A stretch of DNA of 64,000 nt from Rhodocyclales bacterium (GTDB taxonomy: Bacteria; Pseudomonadota; Gammaproteobacteria; Burkholderiales; Rhodocyclaceae). Numbering within the stretch: the stretch's first letter is position 1; the number at the start of each line of letters is the position of its first letter. The stretch is taken from contig JAQGMG010000016.1 of the NCBI GenBank assembly GCA_028292485.1, positions 1 through 64,000 on the forward strand, read 5' to 3'. The translations under genes and the position numbers were made by a program. Below, in pieces: positions 1-9,403 of the stretch. The notes under the pieces were generated by a model. The model worked only from the letters and a program-made list of their open reading frames with translations, was not told where the DNA came from and did no database searches.

Positions 1-790
1 AGCCCGCAACGAGGTTGCCGGTGGCTAGATAGTCGCCCTCTCCGGCCAGGTCGCTGACCAGACCCCCGGCTTCCTGGATCAAGAGCGCACCCGCGGCCAT
101 GTCCCACGGCGAAAGTCCAAGCTCGAAGAAGCCATCGGTGCGCCCGCTGGCGACATACGCCAGGTCCAGAGAGGCTGCACCGGGGCGGCGCAGGCCTGCC
201 GTCTTCTCGGCCAGCTCCCGGAACATGCCCAAGTACGCATCAACATGTTCAAAGTTCCGGAACGGGAAACCTGTCCCGATCAAGGCCTCTCCTAGCCGCG
301 TGCGCTTAGCGACACGAATACGTCGGTCGTTGAGAAAGGCGCCTTTACCGCGGCTGGCCGTAAAAAGTTCGTTGCGGTTTGGGTCGTAGATCACGCCGTG
401 TTGAATCACGCCGTTCTGCGCAATGCCGATCGAAACAGCATATTGCGGGAAGCCATGAATGAAGTTGGTGGTGCCATCGAGCGGGTCGATGATCCACTGG
501 AATTCGCCATTGGCAGTGTCGCCGGAGCTGCCTGACTCCTCTGCTAGAATGCTGTGTTCCGGGTAAGCCTCGCGAATCGTGTCGATGATCGCGGCTTCCG
601 CAGCGCGGTCCACCTCGGTAACAAAATCCTTTGGCTGTTTGGTCTGGATTTCAAGCAGATCAAGATCAAGAGATGCGCGGTTGATGACCGTGGCGCCGCG
701 TCGCGCTGCCTTGATGGCAATGTTCAGTATTGGATGCTTGACTTTTGAATGAGCGATGACAAAGTTGCTCGCATGATGTCGTGCGAGCAA
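1..790 (-). CDS. suhB: SuhB, inositol-1-monophosphatase family (partial, C-terminus beyond left edge)
   Basis: Inositol-monophosphatase-fold protein; SuhB hydrolyses inositol-1-phosphate and in E. coli also joins the Nus rRNA antitermination complex. Reading the minus strand down from base 739 gives the family start HPILNIA, the metal-site LAEES, the signature DPLDGTTNF and near the edge WDMAAG, so about 246 residues of roughly 265 are present. The start is odd: the codon at the usual initiator position (737-739) is AAG. The nearest in-frame start is TTG at 788-790, which adds 17 residues and is the end used here. A TATAAT box on the minus strand at 818-813 would fit that start. The gene is divergent from trmJ. 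Identity is very sure, the start is not. Confidence 0.9.
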   Translation of the reverse strand, partial: MLARHHASNFVIAHSKVKHPILNIAIKAARRGATVINRASLDLDLLEIQTKQPKDFVTEVDRAAEAAIIDTIREAYPEHSILAEESGSSGDTANGEFQWIIDPLDGTTNFIHGFPQYAVSIGIAQNGVIQHGVIYDPNRNELFTASRGKGAFLNDRRIRVAKRTRLGEALIGTGFPFRNFEHVDAYLGMFRELAEKTAGLRRPGAASLDLAYVASGRTDGFFELGLSPWDMAAGALLIQEAGGLVSDLAGEGDYLATGNLVAG

Positions 791-817
791 GTGTCTGTCT
801 TGGAAACACTCGATTAT

Positions 818-1603
818 ATGTCGGATCAGTCGGCTTTGAGCCGTGTTCGTGTCGTACTCGTCCAGCCCAGCCACCCCGGCAATATCGGCGCTGCTGCGCG
901 CGCAATGAAGACCATGGGGCTGGCGTCACTTTACCTGGTACGGCCCAAATCATTTCCAGACACAGAGGCATACACGCGTGCTTCCGGTGCGACGGATGTG
1001 CTCGATCGGGTCGTCATAACCGATACTTTGGGCGAAGCGCTGATTGGCGTGACAACAGCCGCAGCACTGACGTCGCGACGACGCGAATTGTCGCTTCCCG
1101 TGCAATGGTCGCGCGATGCGGCGCACACTTTGGGTCAGCACGTATTGGCCAACGAGCAGGTTGCTCTGGTCTTTGGTAATGAGACTTTTGGTTTGTCCAA
1201 CGAAGACCTGGCGCTGTGCCAACTACCGGTCATGATCCCCGCCAATCCGGACTACGCGTCACTCAATCTCGGCGCTGCCGTGCAATTGATGTGCTATGAA
1301 ATGCGCCTGGCGACTACCGATATCGGACTGGCGCCCGCAATGAGCACGGCCATGGCGACGGTTGATGAAGTGGAGCAGCTCATGCAGCACATCGAGCGCG
1401 CAACCACGGCGACGGGTTTTTTCGATCCGTCCAATCCCAAGCGCTTGATGCCACGCCTGCGTCGCATGTTCAGCCGCATCGCACTTGAGCGCGACGAAGT
1501 AAATATTCTGCGCGGGATGATCAGTTTCTTCGAGCGCCCACTTGCGCACCGGCGCGCCGGTACAATTGAGGCTGAAGCGCGGGCGGATTCTTCGGAATCT
1601 TGA
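818..1603 (+). CDS. trmJ: TrmJ, tRNA Nm32 2'-O-methyltransferase
   Basis: SPOUT-class methyltransferase that methylates the 2'-OH of the nucleotide at position 32 of several tRNAs using S-adenosylmethionine. The N-terminus reads [20 protein letters not shown], followed by RAMKTMG; the knot region contains [11 protein letters not shown] and [14 protein letters not shown], which form the cofactor pocket. Length is 261 residues, normal for the family. I chose ATG 818 because homologous proteins begin just before LSR; the upstream in-frame ATG at 749 would run into the divergent suhB. There is no strong Shine-Dalgarno sequence. It is followed after 34 bases by cysE, with which it may be cotranscribed. 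Confidence 0.93.
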   Translation: MSDQSALSRVRVVLVQPSHPGNIGAAARAMKTMGLASLYLVRPKSFPDTEAYTRASGATDVLDRVVITDTLGEALIGVTTAAALTSRRRELSLPVQWSRDAAHTLGQHVLANEQVALVFGNETFGLSNEDLALCQLPVMIPANPDYASLNLGAAVQLMCYEMRLATTDIGLAPAMSTAMATVDEVEQLMQHIERATTATGFFDPSNPKRLMPRLRRMFSRIALERDEVNILRGMISFFERPLAHRRAGTIEAEARADSSES

Positions 1604-1637
1604 ACGCTCCCTTTACCCCGATTTGAAAAGGTTTTGC

Positions 1638-2384
1638 ATGTTTGCCCACTTGCGTGAAGACATCAGCAGCGTATTGGCGCGGGATCCTGCGGCACGTAGC
1701 AAGCTGGAGGTGCTCACCTGCTATCCGGGTATTCATGCCTTGTTCGTGCACCGCGTCGCCCATGCTTTGTGGAAACGTGGTTTCTTCTGGCTAGGCCGTT
1801 TTCTCTCACAAGCTTCGCGTTGGTGGACAGGTATCGAAATTCACCCTGGCGCGAAAATTGGCAGGCGCGTGTTCATCGATCATGGTACGGGTGTGGTTAT
1901 CGGTGAAACGGCAGAAATCGGTGATGACTGCACGATCTATCAAGGCGTAACCCTCGGCGGAACATCACTGTATCGCGGCGTAAAACGTCACCCTACGCTT
2001 GAGCACGGCGTTGTGGTTGGCGCCGGGGCGAAAGTGCTCGGAGGTTTTACGGTTGGCCAAGGAGCAAAGATCGGTTCCAACGCAGTGGTGACAAAGCCTG
2101 TTCCGGCGGGGGCGACAGCAGTCGGGATTCCTGCACGCGTCATTGATACACGGGATCGCGACCACAGTGCCGACGTGCAAGGGTTTTCGGCCTATGGCAT
2201 CACGCGCGACATGGACGATCCACTCACCAAGGCGCTGCATGCCTTGCTCGATCACGCGGCCGAGCAGGACAAACGCATCGACGCGCTCGTCGCACGTCTC
2301 AAGGAAGCGGGGTTGTGTGGCGATTCGGACGATCCTGTCTGCAAGGAGTTCGATCACGATTACCTGTCGCGAATCGTCGACTGA
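1638..2384 (+). CDS. cysE: Serine O-acetyltransferase CysE
   Basis: Makes O-acetylserine from serine and acetyl-CoA, the committed step of cysteine synthesis. The 248-residue protein has an N-terminal helical part ([19 protein letters not shown]) and a left-handed beta-helix of hexapeptide repeats with the family signature [18 protein letters not shown] (near residues 80-97), which holds the active-site His. The C-terminal tail [12 protein letters not shown] is longer than in classic E. coli CysE. ATG 1638 is preceded by AAAAGG. It lies directly before the isc operon, which consumes cysteine sulfur; the same neighbourhood is known from Azotobacter and several betaproteobacteria. Its product would feed CysM, encoded at 20.5 kb. 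Confidence 0.93.
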   Translation: MFAHLREDISSVLARDPAARSKLEVLTCYPGIHALFVHRVAHALWKRGFFWLGRFLSQASRWWTGIEIHPGAKIGRRVFIDHGTGVVIGETAEIGDDCTIYQGVTLGGTSLYRGVKRHPTLEHGVVVGAGAKVLGGFTVGQGAKIGSNAVVTKPVPAGATAVGIPARVIDTRDRDHSADVQGFSAYGITRDMDDPLTKALHALLDHAAEQDKRIDALVARLKEAGLCGDSDDPVCKEFDHDYLSRIVD

Positions 2385-2419
2385 CGCCCAAGGTTCGGTC
2401 TATTTCAGCGGCAAAATCC

Positions 2420-2468
2420 TTGATTGATTTGGTCGGGTATTTTATACTTGACAAAATTGATCGGGTAT
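2420..2468 (+). promoter_or_regulatory. isc operon promoter with overlapping IscR-type operator
   Basis: A -35 box TTGATT (2420-2425) and a -10 box TATACT (2443-2448) are separated by 17 bases. Bases 2444-2468 form a 25-base imperfect palindrome beginning ATACTTGAC and ending GATCGGGTAT, which agrees well with the type 1 IscR site that binds [2Fe-2S]-IscR. It covers the -10 box and expected start point, as in autorepressed isc promoters. A second half-site-like GGTCGGGTAT lies just upstream (2431-2440). Confidence 0.8.
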
Positions 2469-2520
2469 TTGCATCTGAGCGCAGATATTCTCCTGCATAG
2501 ACCGAAATGAGGCTGACGGC

Positions 2521-3021
2521 ATGAGGCTGACCACCAAAGGACGATTCGCTGTGACTGCGATGATCGACTTGGCCATGCGCCAGGGCGAAGGGCCGGTGAC
2601 GCTGGCAGGTATCAGCGAGCGGCAAGGCATTTCCTTGTCCTATCTCGAGCAGCTATTCGGCAAATTGCGCAGGCATGCCTTGGTGGCGAGTGTGCGTGGG
2701 CCCGGTGGGGGTTACACCCTTGCCAGACCGACAGATGCGATATCCGTTGCAGACGTAGTCATCGCCGTCGATGAGCCTTTGGACGCGACGCAGTGCGGTG
2801 GCAAGGAGAATTGCCACGACGAAGGTCGCTGTATGACGCATGATTTATGGTCGAACCTCAACAAGCGCATGTTTGAGTACCTGGCCTCTGTGACGTTGGC
2901 CGGGCTTGTCGAGCAGCAGCGTCAGCGTTGCAGCAAGGAGCATGAAGTCACGATGTTCCGCGAGGCGCGGGAATGCAGTATGAAGGTCACAGCTTCCGTT
3001 GTTGATGCAGCGCAGGCCTGA
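2521..3021 (+). CDS. iscR: Fe-S cluster regulator IscR
   Basis: Rrf2-family transcription factor that senses [2Fe-2S] clusters and represses the isc operon when clusters are plentiful. The 166-residue protein starts [14 protein letters not shown], has a winged-helix domain to about residue 75, and carries the three cluster Cys in a C-x5-C-x5-C pattern ([13 protein letters not shown], about residues 92-104) followed by a His at the ligand position. It heads the isc operon behind its own operator. The start is unusual: ATGAGGCTGAC occurs twice (2507 and 2521), and the first copy gives a five-codon ORF whose TGA overlaps this ATG. Homology fixes the start at 2521. Confidence 0.96.
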   Translation: MRLTTKGRFAVTAMIDLAMRQGEGPVTLAGISERQGISLSYLEQLFGKLRRHALVASVRGPGGGYTLARPTDAISVADVVIAVDEPLDATQCGGKENCHDEGRCMTHDLWSNLNKRMFEYLASVTLAGLVEQQRQRCSKEHEVTMFREARECSMKVTASVVDAAQA

Positions 3022-3039
3022 CGAAACAGGTTTGAAGCA

Positions 3040-4191
3040 GTGTTTGCACCGGTTTATCTAGACAGCAATGCAAGCACGCCGATTGATGCGCGTGTGCTGG
3101 ACGCGATGTTGCCGTACCTGAGCGAACGCTTCGGCAATGCATCGAGTAGACATGAATATGGCAGACAGGCGCGCGACGCAATTGATCGTGCCCGGCAGCA
3201 GGTAGCTGCTGCGGTAGGTGCACATGCAACTGAAGTGGTTTTTACCAGTGGCGGTTCAGAAGCGAACAATCTGTTTGTGAAGGGCGCTGCGGCACATTGC
3301 AAGCCCGGCGTGATTGCGATTGGAGCCACCGAACACCCGTGCGTGCGGGAGCCGGCAAGGCAGCTTGTAAAGCGGGGTTGGTCGCTCGTCGAGCTGGCGG
3401 TGACCCCGGGTGGACATTTAGATGTGGAAGCAGCGCAGGCATTGATCGTCGCGCAGCGTCCGTTATTGGTGTCGCAGATGCTGGCGAACAATGAATGCGG
3501 CGCGGTAAATGATGTAGCGGCGCTGTCTGCAGTGGTGAGGCAGACCGGAGGTTATCTGCATAGTGATGCTGTGCAGGCTTTGGGAAAGATACCGCTGGCT
3601 TTTCGTGAGCTGGGTGTGCATGCCATGACTTTGTCATCGCACAAAATTGGCGGTCCGATTGGTGCGGGTGCCTTGGTGCTGGACAAACGGCTTGAGTTGC
3701 AGCCGCTGATTGCAGGTGGTGGTCATGAGCGTGGTTTGCGCTCGGGTACCGAGAATGTCGCTGCAATTGTCGGTTTTGGTGTGGCGTGTGAATTGGTAAG
3801 CAGTGAGTTGTCGATGCGTAGCACAAACATGCTTGCTGCGCGTGACTTGCTGGAAGCAGGATTGCCTGCTTTGGGCGCACGGGTTTTTGGTGGTGTTGAA
3901 CCGCGCTTGTCGAACACGAGTTACTTCGCGTTCGATGGCGTCGATGGAGACACGCTGGTAGGCAAGCTGGATCGCGCAGGTTTTGCGATTGCGAGCGGTG
4001 CGGCATGTTCGAGTGCCAATCCCGAGCCATCGCGGGCTTTGCTGGCGATGGGCGTGGCGCCGGAATTGGCGCGTGGTGCGGTGCGTGTGAGCATGAGCGC
4101 CACGACGAAGCTGGAAGATGTGCAACAGTTTATGGAAGTGTTGCGCGAGACCTTGCTGCAGTTGCGGCAGCTCACAGCACTCTCTGTTTGA
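3040..4191 (+). CDS. NifS-like cysteine desulfurase (second desulfurase of the isc operon)
   Basis: PLP-dependent aminotransferase-fold enzyme that removes sulfur from cysteine as a persulfide. The 383-residue protein has the PLP Lys in LSSHKIGG and the mobile catalytic Cys in [13 protein letters not shown]. It resembles IscS along its length but is clearly diverged, for example a shorter Cys loop and C-terminal end. GTG 3040 is taken as start, with a weak CAGG upstream. It sits between iscR and the canonical iscS, only 18 bases after iscR. The codon mix (many TTG, GTG and GCA/GCT codons) looks less GC-biased than iscS, but I did not count it. Some betaproteobacteria have such an extra nifS here; its separate role is not clear. 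Confidence 0.9.
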   Translation: MFAPVYLDSNASTPIDARVLDAMLPYLSERFGNASSRHEYGRQARDAIDRARQQVAAAVGAHATEVVFTSGGSEANNLFVKGAAAHCKPGVIAIGATEHPCVREPARQLVKRGWSLVELAVTPGGHLDVEAAQALIVAQRPLLVSQMLANNECGAVNDVAALSAVVRQTGGYLHSDAVQALGKIPLAFRELGVHAMTLSSHKIGGPIGAGALVLDKRLELQPLIAGGGHERGLRSGTENVAAIVGFGVACELVSSELSMRSTNMLAARDLLEAGLPALGARVFGGVEPRLSNTSYFAFDGVDGDTLVGKLDRAGFAIASGAACSSANPEPSRALLAMGVAPELARGAVRVSMSATTKLEDVQQFMEVLRETLLQLRQLTALSV

Positions 4192-4246
4192 ATTTGAATA
4201 CATATTTAAAAAACCAAGAATTACAGGTTGCCCCTGGAGCGAAATG

Positions 4247-5455
4247 ATGAAGTATCCGATCTATCTTGATTATTCTGCGACCACTCCGGTTGATCCGCGC
4301 GTGGCCGAAAAAATGATTCCGTGGTTGACCGAACACTTCGGCAATCCCGCGAGCCGTTCGCATGCTTATGGCTGGGAGTCGGAAGAGGCTGTCGAGCAGG
4401 CGCGCGAGAACGTCGCTGCCTTGGTCGGCGCCGATGCAAAAGAAATCGTGTGGACCTCTGGCGCGACCGAGTCGAACAACCTCGCCATCAAGGGTGCTGC
4501 AAACTTCTACTCAGGCAAGGGCAAGCATCTCATCACGCTCAAGACTGAACACAAGGCCGTGCTGGACACCATGCGCGAGCTGGAGCGTCAGGGTTTTGAA
4601 GTTACCTACCTCGACGTGAGAGAGGATGGCCTGATCGACCTGGAAGCTTTCACAAACGCGTTGCGTCCTGACACGATTCTGGTTTCAGTGATGTTCGTGA
4701 ACAACGAAATCGGTGTGATTCAGCCCATCGCAGAGATCGGCGAGATCTGCCGCGAGAAGGGCATCATCTTCCACGTCGACGCGGCACAGGCCACTGGCAA
4801 GGTTGAAGTCGATCTGTCGAAGCTGAAGGTCGATCTGATGTCATTCTCGGCGCACAAGACTTACGGCCCGAAAGGCATTGGCGCGCTGTATGTGCGTCGC
4901 AAGCCGCGCATCCGTCTCGAAGCACAGATGCACGGTGGTGGTCATGAGCGCGGCATGCGTTCGGGCACGCTGGCGACGCACCAGATCGTCGGTATGGGTG
5001 AAGCTTTCCGCATTGCCAAGGAAGAGATGGCGAGCGAGAACGAGCGTATCCGCGCCTTGCGTGACCGCTTGCTCAAGGGCTTGTCCACCATCGAAGAGAC
5101 GTTTGTGAATGGTGATATGGCGCATCGCGTACCGCACAACCTCAATATGAGTTTTGCATACGTCGAAGGCGAATCGCTGATCATGGCGATCAAGGATGTC
5201 GCCGTGTCGTCCGGCTCTGCTTGCACCTCGGCTTCGTTGGAGCCGTCGTATGTATTGCGTGCCCTGGGGCGCGAGGATGAGCTGGCACACAGTTCGATCC
5301 GCTTCACCATTGGCCGCTTCACGACGGTGGAAGACGTCGATTACACGATCGAGTTGCTGCGTCAGAAGGTCGGCAAGTTGCGCGAGTTGTCGCCCTTGTG
5401 GGACATGTTCAAGGACGGTATCGACTTGAATACCGTGCAATGGGCGGCACATTAA
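4247..5455 (+). CDS. iscS: Cysteine desulfurase IscS
   Basis: Housekeeping desulfurase that gives sulfur to IscU for cluster assembly and to thiolation pathways. The 402-residue protein opens [20 protein letters not shown], almost identical to E. coli IscS, carries the PLP Lys in [14 protein letters not shown] and the active Cys in [14 protein letters not shown], and ends LNTVQWAAH. Two ATG codons are adjacent (4244 and 4247); the second fits both the family and the GGAG at 4236. It is separated from the NifS-like gene by 55 AT-rich bases that might hold a weak internal promoter, and is followed by iscU. Confidence 0.97.
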   Translation: MKYPIYLDYSATTPVDPRVAEKMIPWLTEHFGNPASRSHAYGWESEEAVEQARENVAALVGADAKEIVWTSGATESNNLAIKGAANFYSGKGKHLITLKTEHKAVLDTMRELERQGFEVTYLDVREDGLIDLEAFTNALRPDTILVSVMFVNNEIGVIQPIAEIGEICREKGIIFHVDAAQATGKVEVDLSKLKVDLMSFSAHKTYGPKGIGALYVRRKPRIRLEAQMHGGGHERGMRSGTLATHQIVGMGEAFRIAKEEMASENERIRALRDRLLKGLSTIEETFVNGDMAHRVPHNLNMSFAYVEGESLIMAIKDVAVSSGSACTSASLEPSYVLRALGREDELAHSSIRFTIGRFTTVEDVDYTIELLRQKVGKLRELSPLWDMFKDGIDLNTVQWAAH

Positions 5456-5521
5456 GAATAAGCACGGGCGGCTTTGACCGTTCGATCAGAGAGTAATCCC
5501 CGGTAGTCAGGAGTAAATGAA

Positions 5522-5905
5522 ATGGCATATAGCGACAAGGTTCTGGATCACTACGAAAATCCGCGCAATGTGGGTTCCTTTGAAAAGGGCGACATCGAGG
5601 TTGGCACGGGCATGGTCGGCGCGCCGGCTTGCGGCGATGTGATGAAGCTGCAGATCAAGGTCAACGCGAAGACCGGTCTCATCGAAGATGCGAAGTTCAA
5701 GACCTATGGTTGCGGCTCGGCGATTGCATCGAGCTCGCTGGTGACCGAGTGGGTCAAGGGCAAGACGCTTGATGAAGCAGTCAATATCAAGAACACGCAG
5801 ATTGCCGAAGAGCTGGCACTGCCCCCTGTAAAAATCCACTGCTCGATCCTCGCGGAAGACGCGATCAAAGCTGCTGTGGATGATTACAAAAAGAAGCACG
5901 CCTGA
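5522..5905 (+). CDS. iscU: Iron-sulfur cluster scaffold IscU
   Basis: Scaffold on which [2Fe-2S] clusters are built with sulfur from IscS before transfer by HscA/HscB. At 127 residues it has the family length. The three cluster Cys are visible in GAPACGDVMK, YGCGSAIAS and IHCSILAEDA, and the HscA-recognition motif LPPVK lies just before the third Cys. It starts ATG 5522 after a GGAG-rich leader and precedes iscA by 14 bases. Confidence 0.97.
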   Translation: MAYSDKVLDHYENPRNVGSFEKGDIEVGTGMVGAPACGDVMKLQIKVNAKTGLIEDAKFKTYGCGSAIASSSLVTEWVKGKTLDEAVNIKNTQIAEELALPPVKIHCSILAEDAIKAAVDDYKKKHA

Positions 5906-5919
5906 AGCGAGGTTGAATC

Positions 5920-6243
5920 ATGTCAGTGACATTGAGTGAAGCAGCAGCCAGTCACGTTTCGAAGTTCATCGCCAAGCGCGGCAAAGGCGTTGGCGTGCGT
6001 CTGGGCGTCAAGACGACGGGCTGCTCCGGCATGGCATACAAGCTGGAGTATGCCGATGAAGAGTCGGCCGATGACCTGGTCTTCGAAAGCCATGGTCTGA
6101 AGGTGCTCGTCGATCCAAAGAGTCTGCCGTACATCGATGGCACGGAGCTGGATTTCGTGCGCGAGGGTTTGAACGAAGGCTTCAAGTTCAACAATCCGAA
6201 CGTCAAGAACGAGTGCGGCTGCGGCGAGTCGTTCAACGTTTGA
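5920..6243 (+). CDS. iscA: Iron-sulfur assembly protein IscA
   Basis: A-type carrier that delivers iron or [4Fe-4S] clusters to targets. The 107-residue protein has the conserved Cys in [15 protein letters not shown] and the C-terminal pair in [11 protein letters not shown], the ligand set of the HesB/IscA family. It follows iscU directly in the operon. After it a perfect hairpin (6258-6275) may separate the front half of the operon from the chaperone genes. Confidence 0.96.
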   Translation: MSVTLSEAAASHVSKFIAKRGKGVGVRLGVKTTGCSGMAYKLEYADEESADDLVFESHGLKVLVDPKSLPYIDGTELDFVREGLNEGFKFNNPNVKNECGCGESFNV

Positions 6244-6257
6244 GCGCGAGCTGACAG

Positions 6258-6275
6258 AGGGCGCCGAGGCGCCCT
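6258..6275 (+). terminator. Intra-operon hairpin between iscA and hscB
   Basis: AGGGCGCC is followed after two bases by GGCGCCCT, a perfect eight-base inverted repeat (effectively seven pairs with a four-base loop). No U-run follows (GATTCTTTG), so it is more likely a partial attenuator or an mRNA-end stabiliser than a full terminator. Confidence 0.5.
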
Positions 6276-6346
6276 GATTCTTTGTCGTGTGGGCATCGCT
6301 TCCCTGCCTGATGGCCCGATCTGACACTTCTGCAAGACCATCGCTG

Positions 6347-6859
6347 ATGCAAGACTACTTCTCTCTCTTCCAGCTCCCGGAAAAATTCGCCCTGCAAACC
6401 GCCTCTCTCGAGTCGGCCTATCGCGGCGTGCAGGCGCAGGTTCATCCTGATCGTTTCGCGCATCGCTCGGAGGCCGAGCGTCGCGTCGCCATGCAGTGGG
6501 CGACGCATGCCAACGAGGCCTATCGCGCGCTGCGCAACCCGGTCGAGCGCGCGCGTTACCTGCTCAAGCGTCGTGGTGTCGAGATTGATGCCGAGCGCAA
6601 TACAGCCATGTCGCATGCTTTCCTGATGCAGCAGATGGCTTGGCGCGAAGCGGTGGAGGAATCCGCCGGCAAGGCTGATCTGTTGAGCCGGCTTGAACAG
6701 GATTTGCAACGCGACGAAGGCGTGATGCTGGATGATCTGCAACACGCGCTGGATGACTCTAATGATCTGGCAGGCAGTGCAGAACTCGTACGCCGCCTGA
6801 TGTTCATGGAAAAGCTGCGCAGCGAGATCGATGACGCGCTGGCCTTGCTGGACAATTGA
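6347..6859 (+). CDS. hscB: Fe-S co-chaperone HscB
   Basis: J-domain co-chaperone that brings IscU to HscA and stimulates its ATPase. The 170-residue protein starts MQDYFSLFQLPEKFALQ, has the J-domain HPD (QVHPDRFAH, near residue 32) and a C-terminal three-helix domain for IscU binding ending IDDALALLDN. I preferred ATG 6347 because homologues start MQDYF; the upstream ATG at 6287 adds an unrelated 20-residue extension. It is 44 bases before hscA. Confidence 0.95.
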   Translation: MQDYFSLFQLPEKFALQTASLESAYRGVQAQVHPDRFAHRSEAERRVAMQWATHANEAYRALRNPVERARYLLKRRGVEIDAERNTAMSHAFLMQQMAWREAVEESAGKADLLSRLEQDLQRDEGVMLDDLQHALDDSNDLAGSAELVRRLMFMEKLRSEIDDALALLDN

Positions 6860-6903
6860 GCTCGCGTATTAAACTGACATACGACGAGCTGGAATACTGA
6901 CAA

Positions 6904-8766
6904 ATGGCCTTACTGCAACTTTCCGAACCCGGCGAATCGACGGCACCGCACCAGCATCGGCTGGCGGTCGGTATCGATCTGGGTACAACCAACTCGCTTG
7001 TGGCGACCGTGCGCCATTCGATTCCGGAATGCTTGCCGGATGAAGCAGGGCGCCGCTTGCTGCCTTCCGTGGTGCGCTATCTGAAAGGTGGCCTGACAGT
7101 CGTTGGCGTCGATGCGCTGGCGGCTGAATCCACCGACCCACGCAACACGATTGCCTCGGTCAAGCGCCTCATGGGACGCGGTCCTGCCGATACGGATCCG
7201 GGCATGCGCGCGCGCTACGACCTGACGGATGCTGCTGGCATGGTGCGCATCAACACTGTTGCGGGCCCGCGTAGCCCGGTTGAAATCTCGTCCGAAATCC
7301 TGAAGGTTTTGCGCGCCCGGGCAGAGGAGACGCTGGGTGGCGATCTGGTCGGCGCGGTCATCACGGTTCCAGCCTATTTCGACGATGCGCAACGGCAGGC
7401 GACCAAGGATGCGGCGCGTCTGGCTGGCCTCAACGTCTTGCGTTTACTTAACGAGCCGACGGCCGCGGCAATCGCCTATGGACTGGATGAAGCGGCAGAA
7501 GGTATTTACGCCGTATTCGACCTGGGTGGCGGCACTTTCGACTTTTCTGTGCTGCGTCTGTCGCGGGGTGTGTTCGAGGTCATGGCGACGAGCGGCGATT
7601 CCGCGCTGGGCGGCGACGACTTCGATGAAGTGCTCGCGCAATGGTTGCATAAGCAGGCCGCAGGCGCCGATCTGGATTGCGGCGCAAATCGCGCGTTGTT
7701 GTCGGAGGCGCGTCGCGTCAAGGAAGCGCTGACGACCGAGGCGTCGGTTATCGCCAGGGTGCCGCAACTCGGTGGCGGCGTGCGTACGGTTGATGTCACG
7801 GTAGAAACCTTTCAGTCATTGACGCGGACACTGGTCGAGCGTTGCCTGCAGCCGGTCAAGAAAGCGCTGCGCGACGCCGCGCTGAAGGTTGCCGATATCC
7901 AGGCCGTCGTGCTGGTCGGTGGCGCCACGCGCATGCCGCATGTGCGTGCTGCGGTGAAGGCCTATTTTGGTCGCGAGCCCTTCATCGATATCGATCCGGA
8001 CAAGGTCGTGGCGATTGGCGCTGCGGTGCAGGCCAATGTGCTGGCTGGTAATCGCCGTGCGGACGAAGACTGGCTGCTGCTCGATGTAATCCCGCTGTCA
8101 TTGGGTTTGGAGACGATGGGCGGCCTGGTCGAGAAGATCGTGCCGCGCAATGCGACGATTCCCGTCGCCAAGGCGCAGGAGTTCACGACCTTCAAGGACG
8201 GCCAGACGGCGATGTCGATTCACGTCGTGCAAGGCGAGCGCGAACTGGTGAGCGATTGCCGTTCGCTGGCGCGCTTCGAGCTGCGTGACATTCCGCCGAT
8301 GGTGGCAGGCGCCGCGCGTATTCGTGTGACCTTCCAGATTGATGCCGATGGCTTGCTGTCTGTTTCCGCGCGCGAGCAGGGGACGGGCGTTGAATCAACA
8401 GTAACGGTGAAACCAAGCTACGGTTTGTCGGACGACGAAGTGGCCAATATGCTCAAGGCCGGCTTTGAGCATGCCACCGACGACATGAAGGCGCGCGCCT
8501 TACGCGAGCAGAAGGTCGATGCCGAGCGCCTGATCGAAGCGACCCGTCAGGCCTTGGCGGAGGACGCGGATTTACTGTCACTTGCCGAAGCGCAGCGCAT
8601 TGATGCCGCCATCGCTGCCTTGGCAACTGCACGTGAAGGCACCGAACATCTGGTCATCAAGGCTTCGATAGAAGCCTTGTCCGCAGCTACTGCCGATTTT
8701 GCGGCACGCCGAATGGACAAGGCGATTCGTACAGCGTTGACGGGCAGTCGCGTAGACAGCTTGTGA
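6904..8766 (+). CDS. hscA: Fe-S chaperone HscA
   Basis: Specialised Hsp70 that releases the cluster from IscU. The 620-residue protein has phosphate-1 motif [14 protein letters not shown], phosphate-2 [13 protein letters not shown], and [11 protein letters not shown], then a substrate domain around [18 protein letters not shown] and a C-terminal helical lid. The length matches E. coli HscA (616) and is shorter than DnaK. It is placed between hscB and fdx, the normal order. Confidence 0.97.
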   Translation: MALLQLSEPGESTAPHQHRLAVGIDLGTTNSLVATVRHSIPECLPDEAGRRLLPSVVRYLKGGLTVVGVDALAAESTDPRNTIASVKRLMGRGPADTDPGMRARYDLTDAAGMVRINTVAGPRSPVEISSEILKVLRARAEETLGGDLVGAVITVPAYFDDAQRQATKDAARLAGLNVLRLLNEPTAAAIAYGLDEAAEGIYAVFDLGGGTFDFSVLRLSRGVFEVMATSGDSALGGDDFDEVLAQWLHKQAAGADLDCGANRALLSEARRVKEALTTEASVIARVPQLGGGVRTVDVTVETFQSLTRTLVERCLQPVKKALRDAALKVADIQAVVLVGGATRMPHVRAAVKAYFGREPFIDIDPDKVVAIGAAVQANVLAGNRRADEDWLLLDVIPLSLGLETMGGLVEKIVPRNATIPVAKAQEFTTFKDGQTAMSIHVVQGERELVSDCRSLARFELRDIPPMVAGAARIRVTFQIDADGLLSVSAREQGTGVESTVTVKPSYGLSDDEVANMLKAGFEHATDDMKARALREQKVDAERLIEATRQALAEDADLLSLAEAQRIDAAIAALATAREGTEHLVIKASIEALSAATADFAARRMDKAIRTALTGSRVDSL

Positions 8767-8788
8767 GTGCGCATCTGGAAAATATGGA

Positions 8789-9139
8789 ATGACTCAACTA
8801 CTAGTCTTACCGCATGTCGAGCTGTGCCCCGAGGGAGCAGTTCTTGAAGTCGAGCCCGGTGAGTCGATCTGCGACGCCTTGCTCGAGAATGGTATTGAAA
8901 TCGAGCATGCCTGCGAGAAGTCCTGCGCCTGCACGACATGCCACGTGATCGTGCGTGAAGGCTTCCAGTCGCTGGGTGAAGCCGACGAACTGGAGGAGGA
9001 CATGCTCGACAAGGCGTGGGGGCTCGAGCCCAATTCGCGCCTGTCGTGCCAGGCCATCGTGGCACAGACGCCGCTGGTCATCGAAATTCCGCGGTACACC
9101 ATCAACCTGGCGAGTGAAGGCGGCGGGGGCAAGAAATGA
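8789..9139 (+). CDS. fdx: [2Fe-2S] ferredoxin, isc-type
   Basis: Adrenodoxin-type ferredoxin that supplies electrons to IscS/IscU during cluster assembly. At 116 residues it carries the ligand set ACEKSCACTTCHV (C-x5-C-x2-C) and the distant Cys in SRLSCQAIV. The acidic patch LGEADELEEDMLDKAWGLE is typical of isc ferredoxins. Its TGA overlaps the ATG of iscX in ATGA, implying translational coupling. Confidence 0.96.
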   Translation: MTQLLVLPHVELCPEGAVLEVEPGESICDALLENGIEIEHACEKSCACTTCHVIVREGFQSLGEADELEEDMLDKAWGLEPNSRLSCQAIVAQTPLVIEIPRYTINLASEGGGGKK

Positions 9140-9330
9140 AATGGACCGACACGCTTGATGTAGCGATCGAACTGGCCGAAGCGCATCCCGATGTGGATCC
9201 GACGAGGATCAACTTCGTCGATCTGATGAAATGGGTGCTGGCGCTGCCGGATTTTGACGATGACCCCAAGCGATGCGGTGAGCGCATTCTTGAGGCGATC
9301 CAGGCGGCGTGGATTGAAGAGCTGGAATAA
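9136..9330 (+). CDS. iscX: IscX (Fe-S assembly accessory protein)
   Basis: Small acidic protein of 64 residues that binds IscS and iron and tunes cluster assembly. It shows the family features KWTDTLDVAIELAEAHPDVDP, INFVDLMKWVLALPDFDDD and the end IQAAWIEELE. Its ATG overlaps the fdx stop. It is the last gene of the isc operon; a short hairpin follows. Confidence 0.95.
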   Translation: MKWTDTLDVAIELAEAHPDVDPTRINFVDLMKWVLALPDFDDDPKRCGERILEAIQAAWIEELE

Positions 9331-9351
9331 AAGGCTACTCAAAGACCGAGT

Positions 9352-9368
9352 GCATGCGCTCCGCATGC
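9352..9368 (+). terminator. Short hairpin after iscX
   Basis: GCATGCG, loop CTC, CGCATGC, then GTTTCT. The seven-pair stem with a weak T-tract lies between the convergent iscX and response-regulator genes and may end the isc transcript. The T-run is poor. Confidence 0.4.
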
Positions 9369-9403
9369 GTTTCTAGGTTGATAGAAGTCAGCAAACGCGG
9401 ATG

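Noticed and set aside
749..817. Upstream ATG codons for trmJ
   Set aside because: They would extend the protein with non-conserved residues into the divergent suhB; the homologous N-terminus starts near 818.
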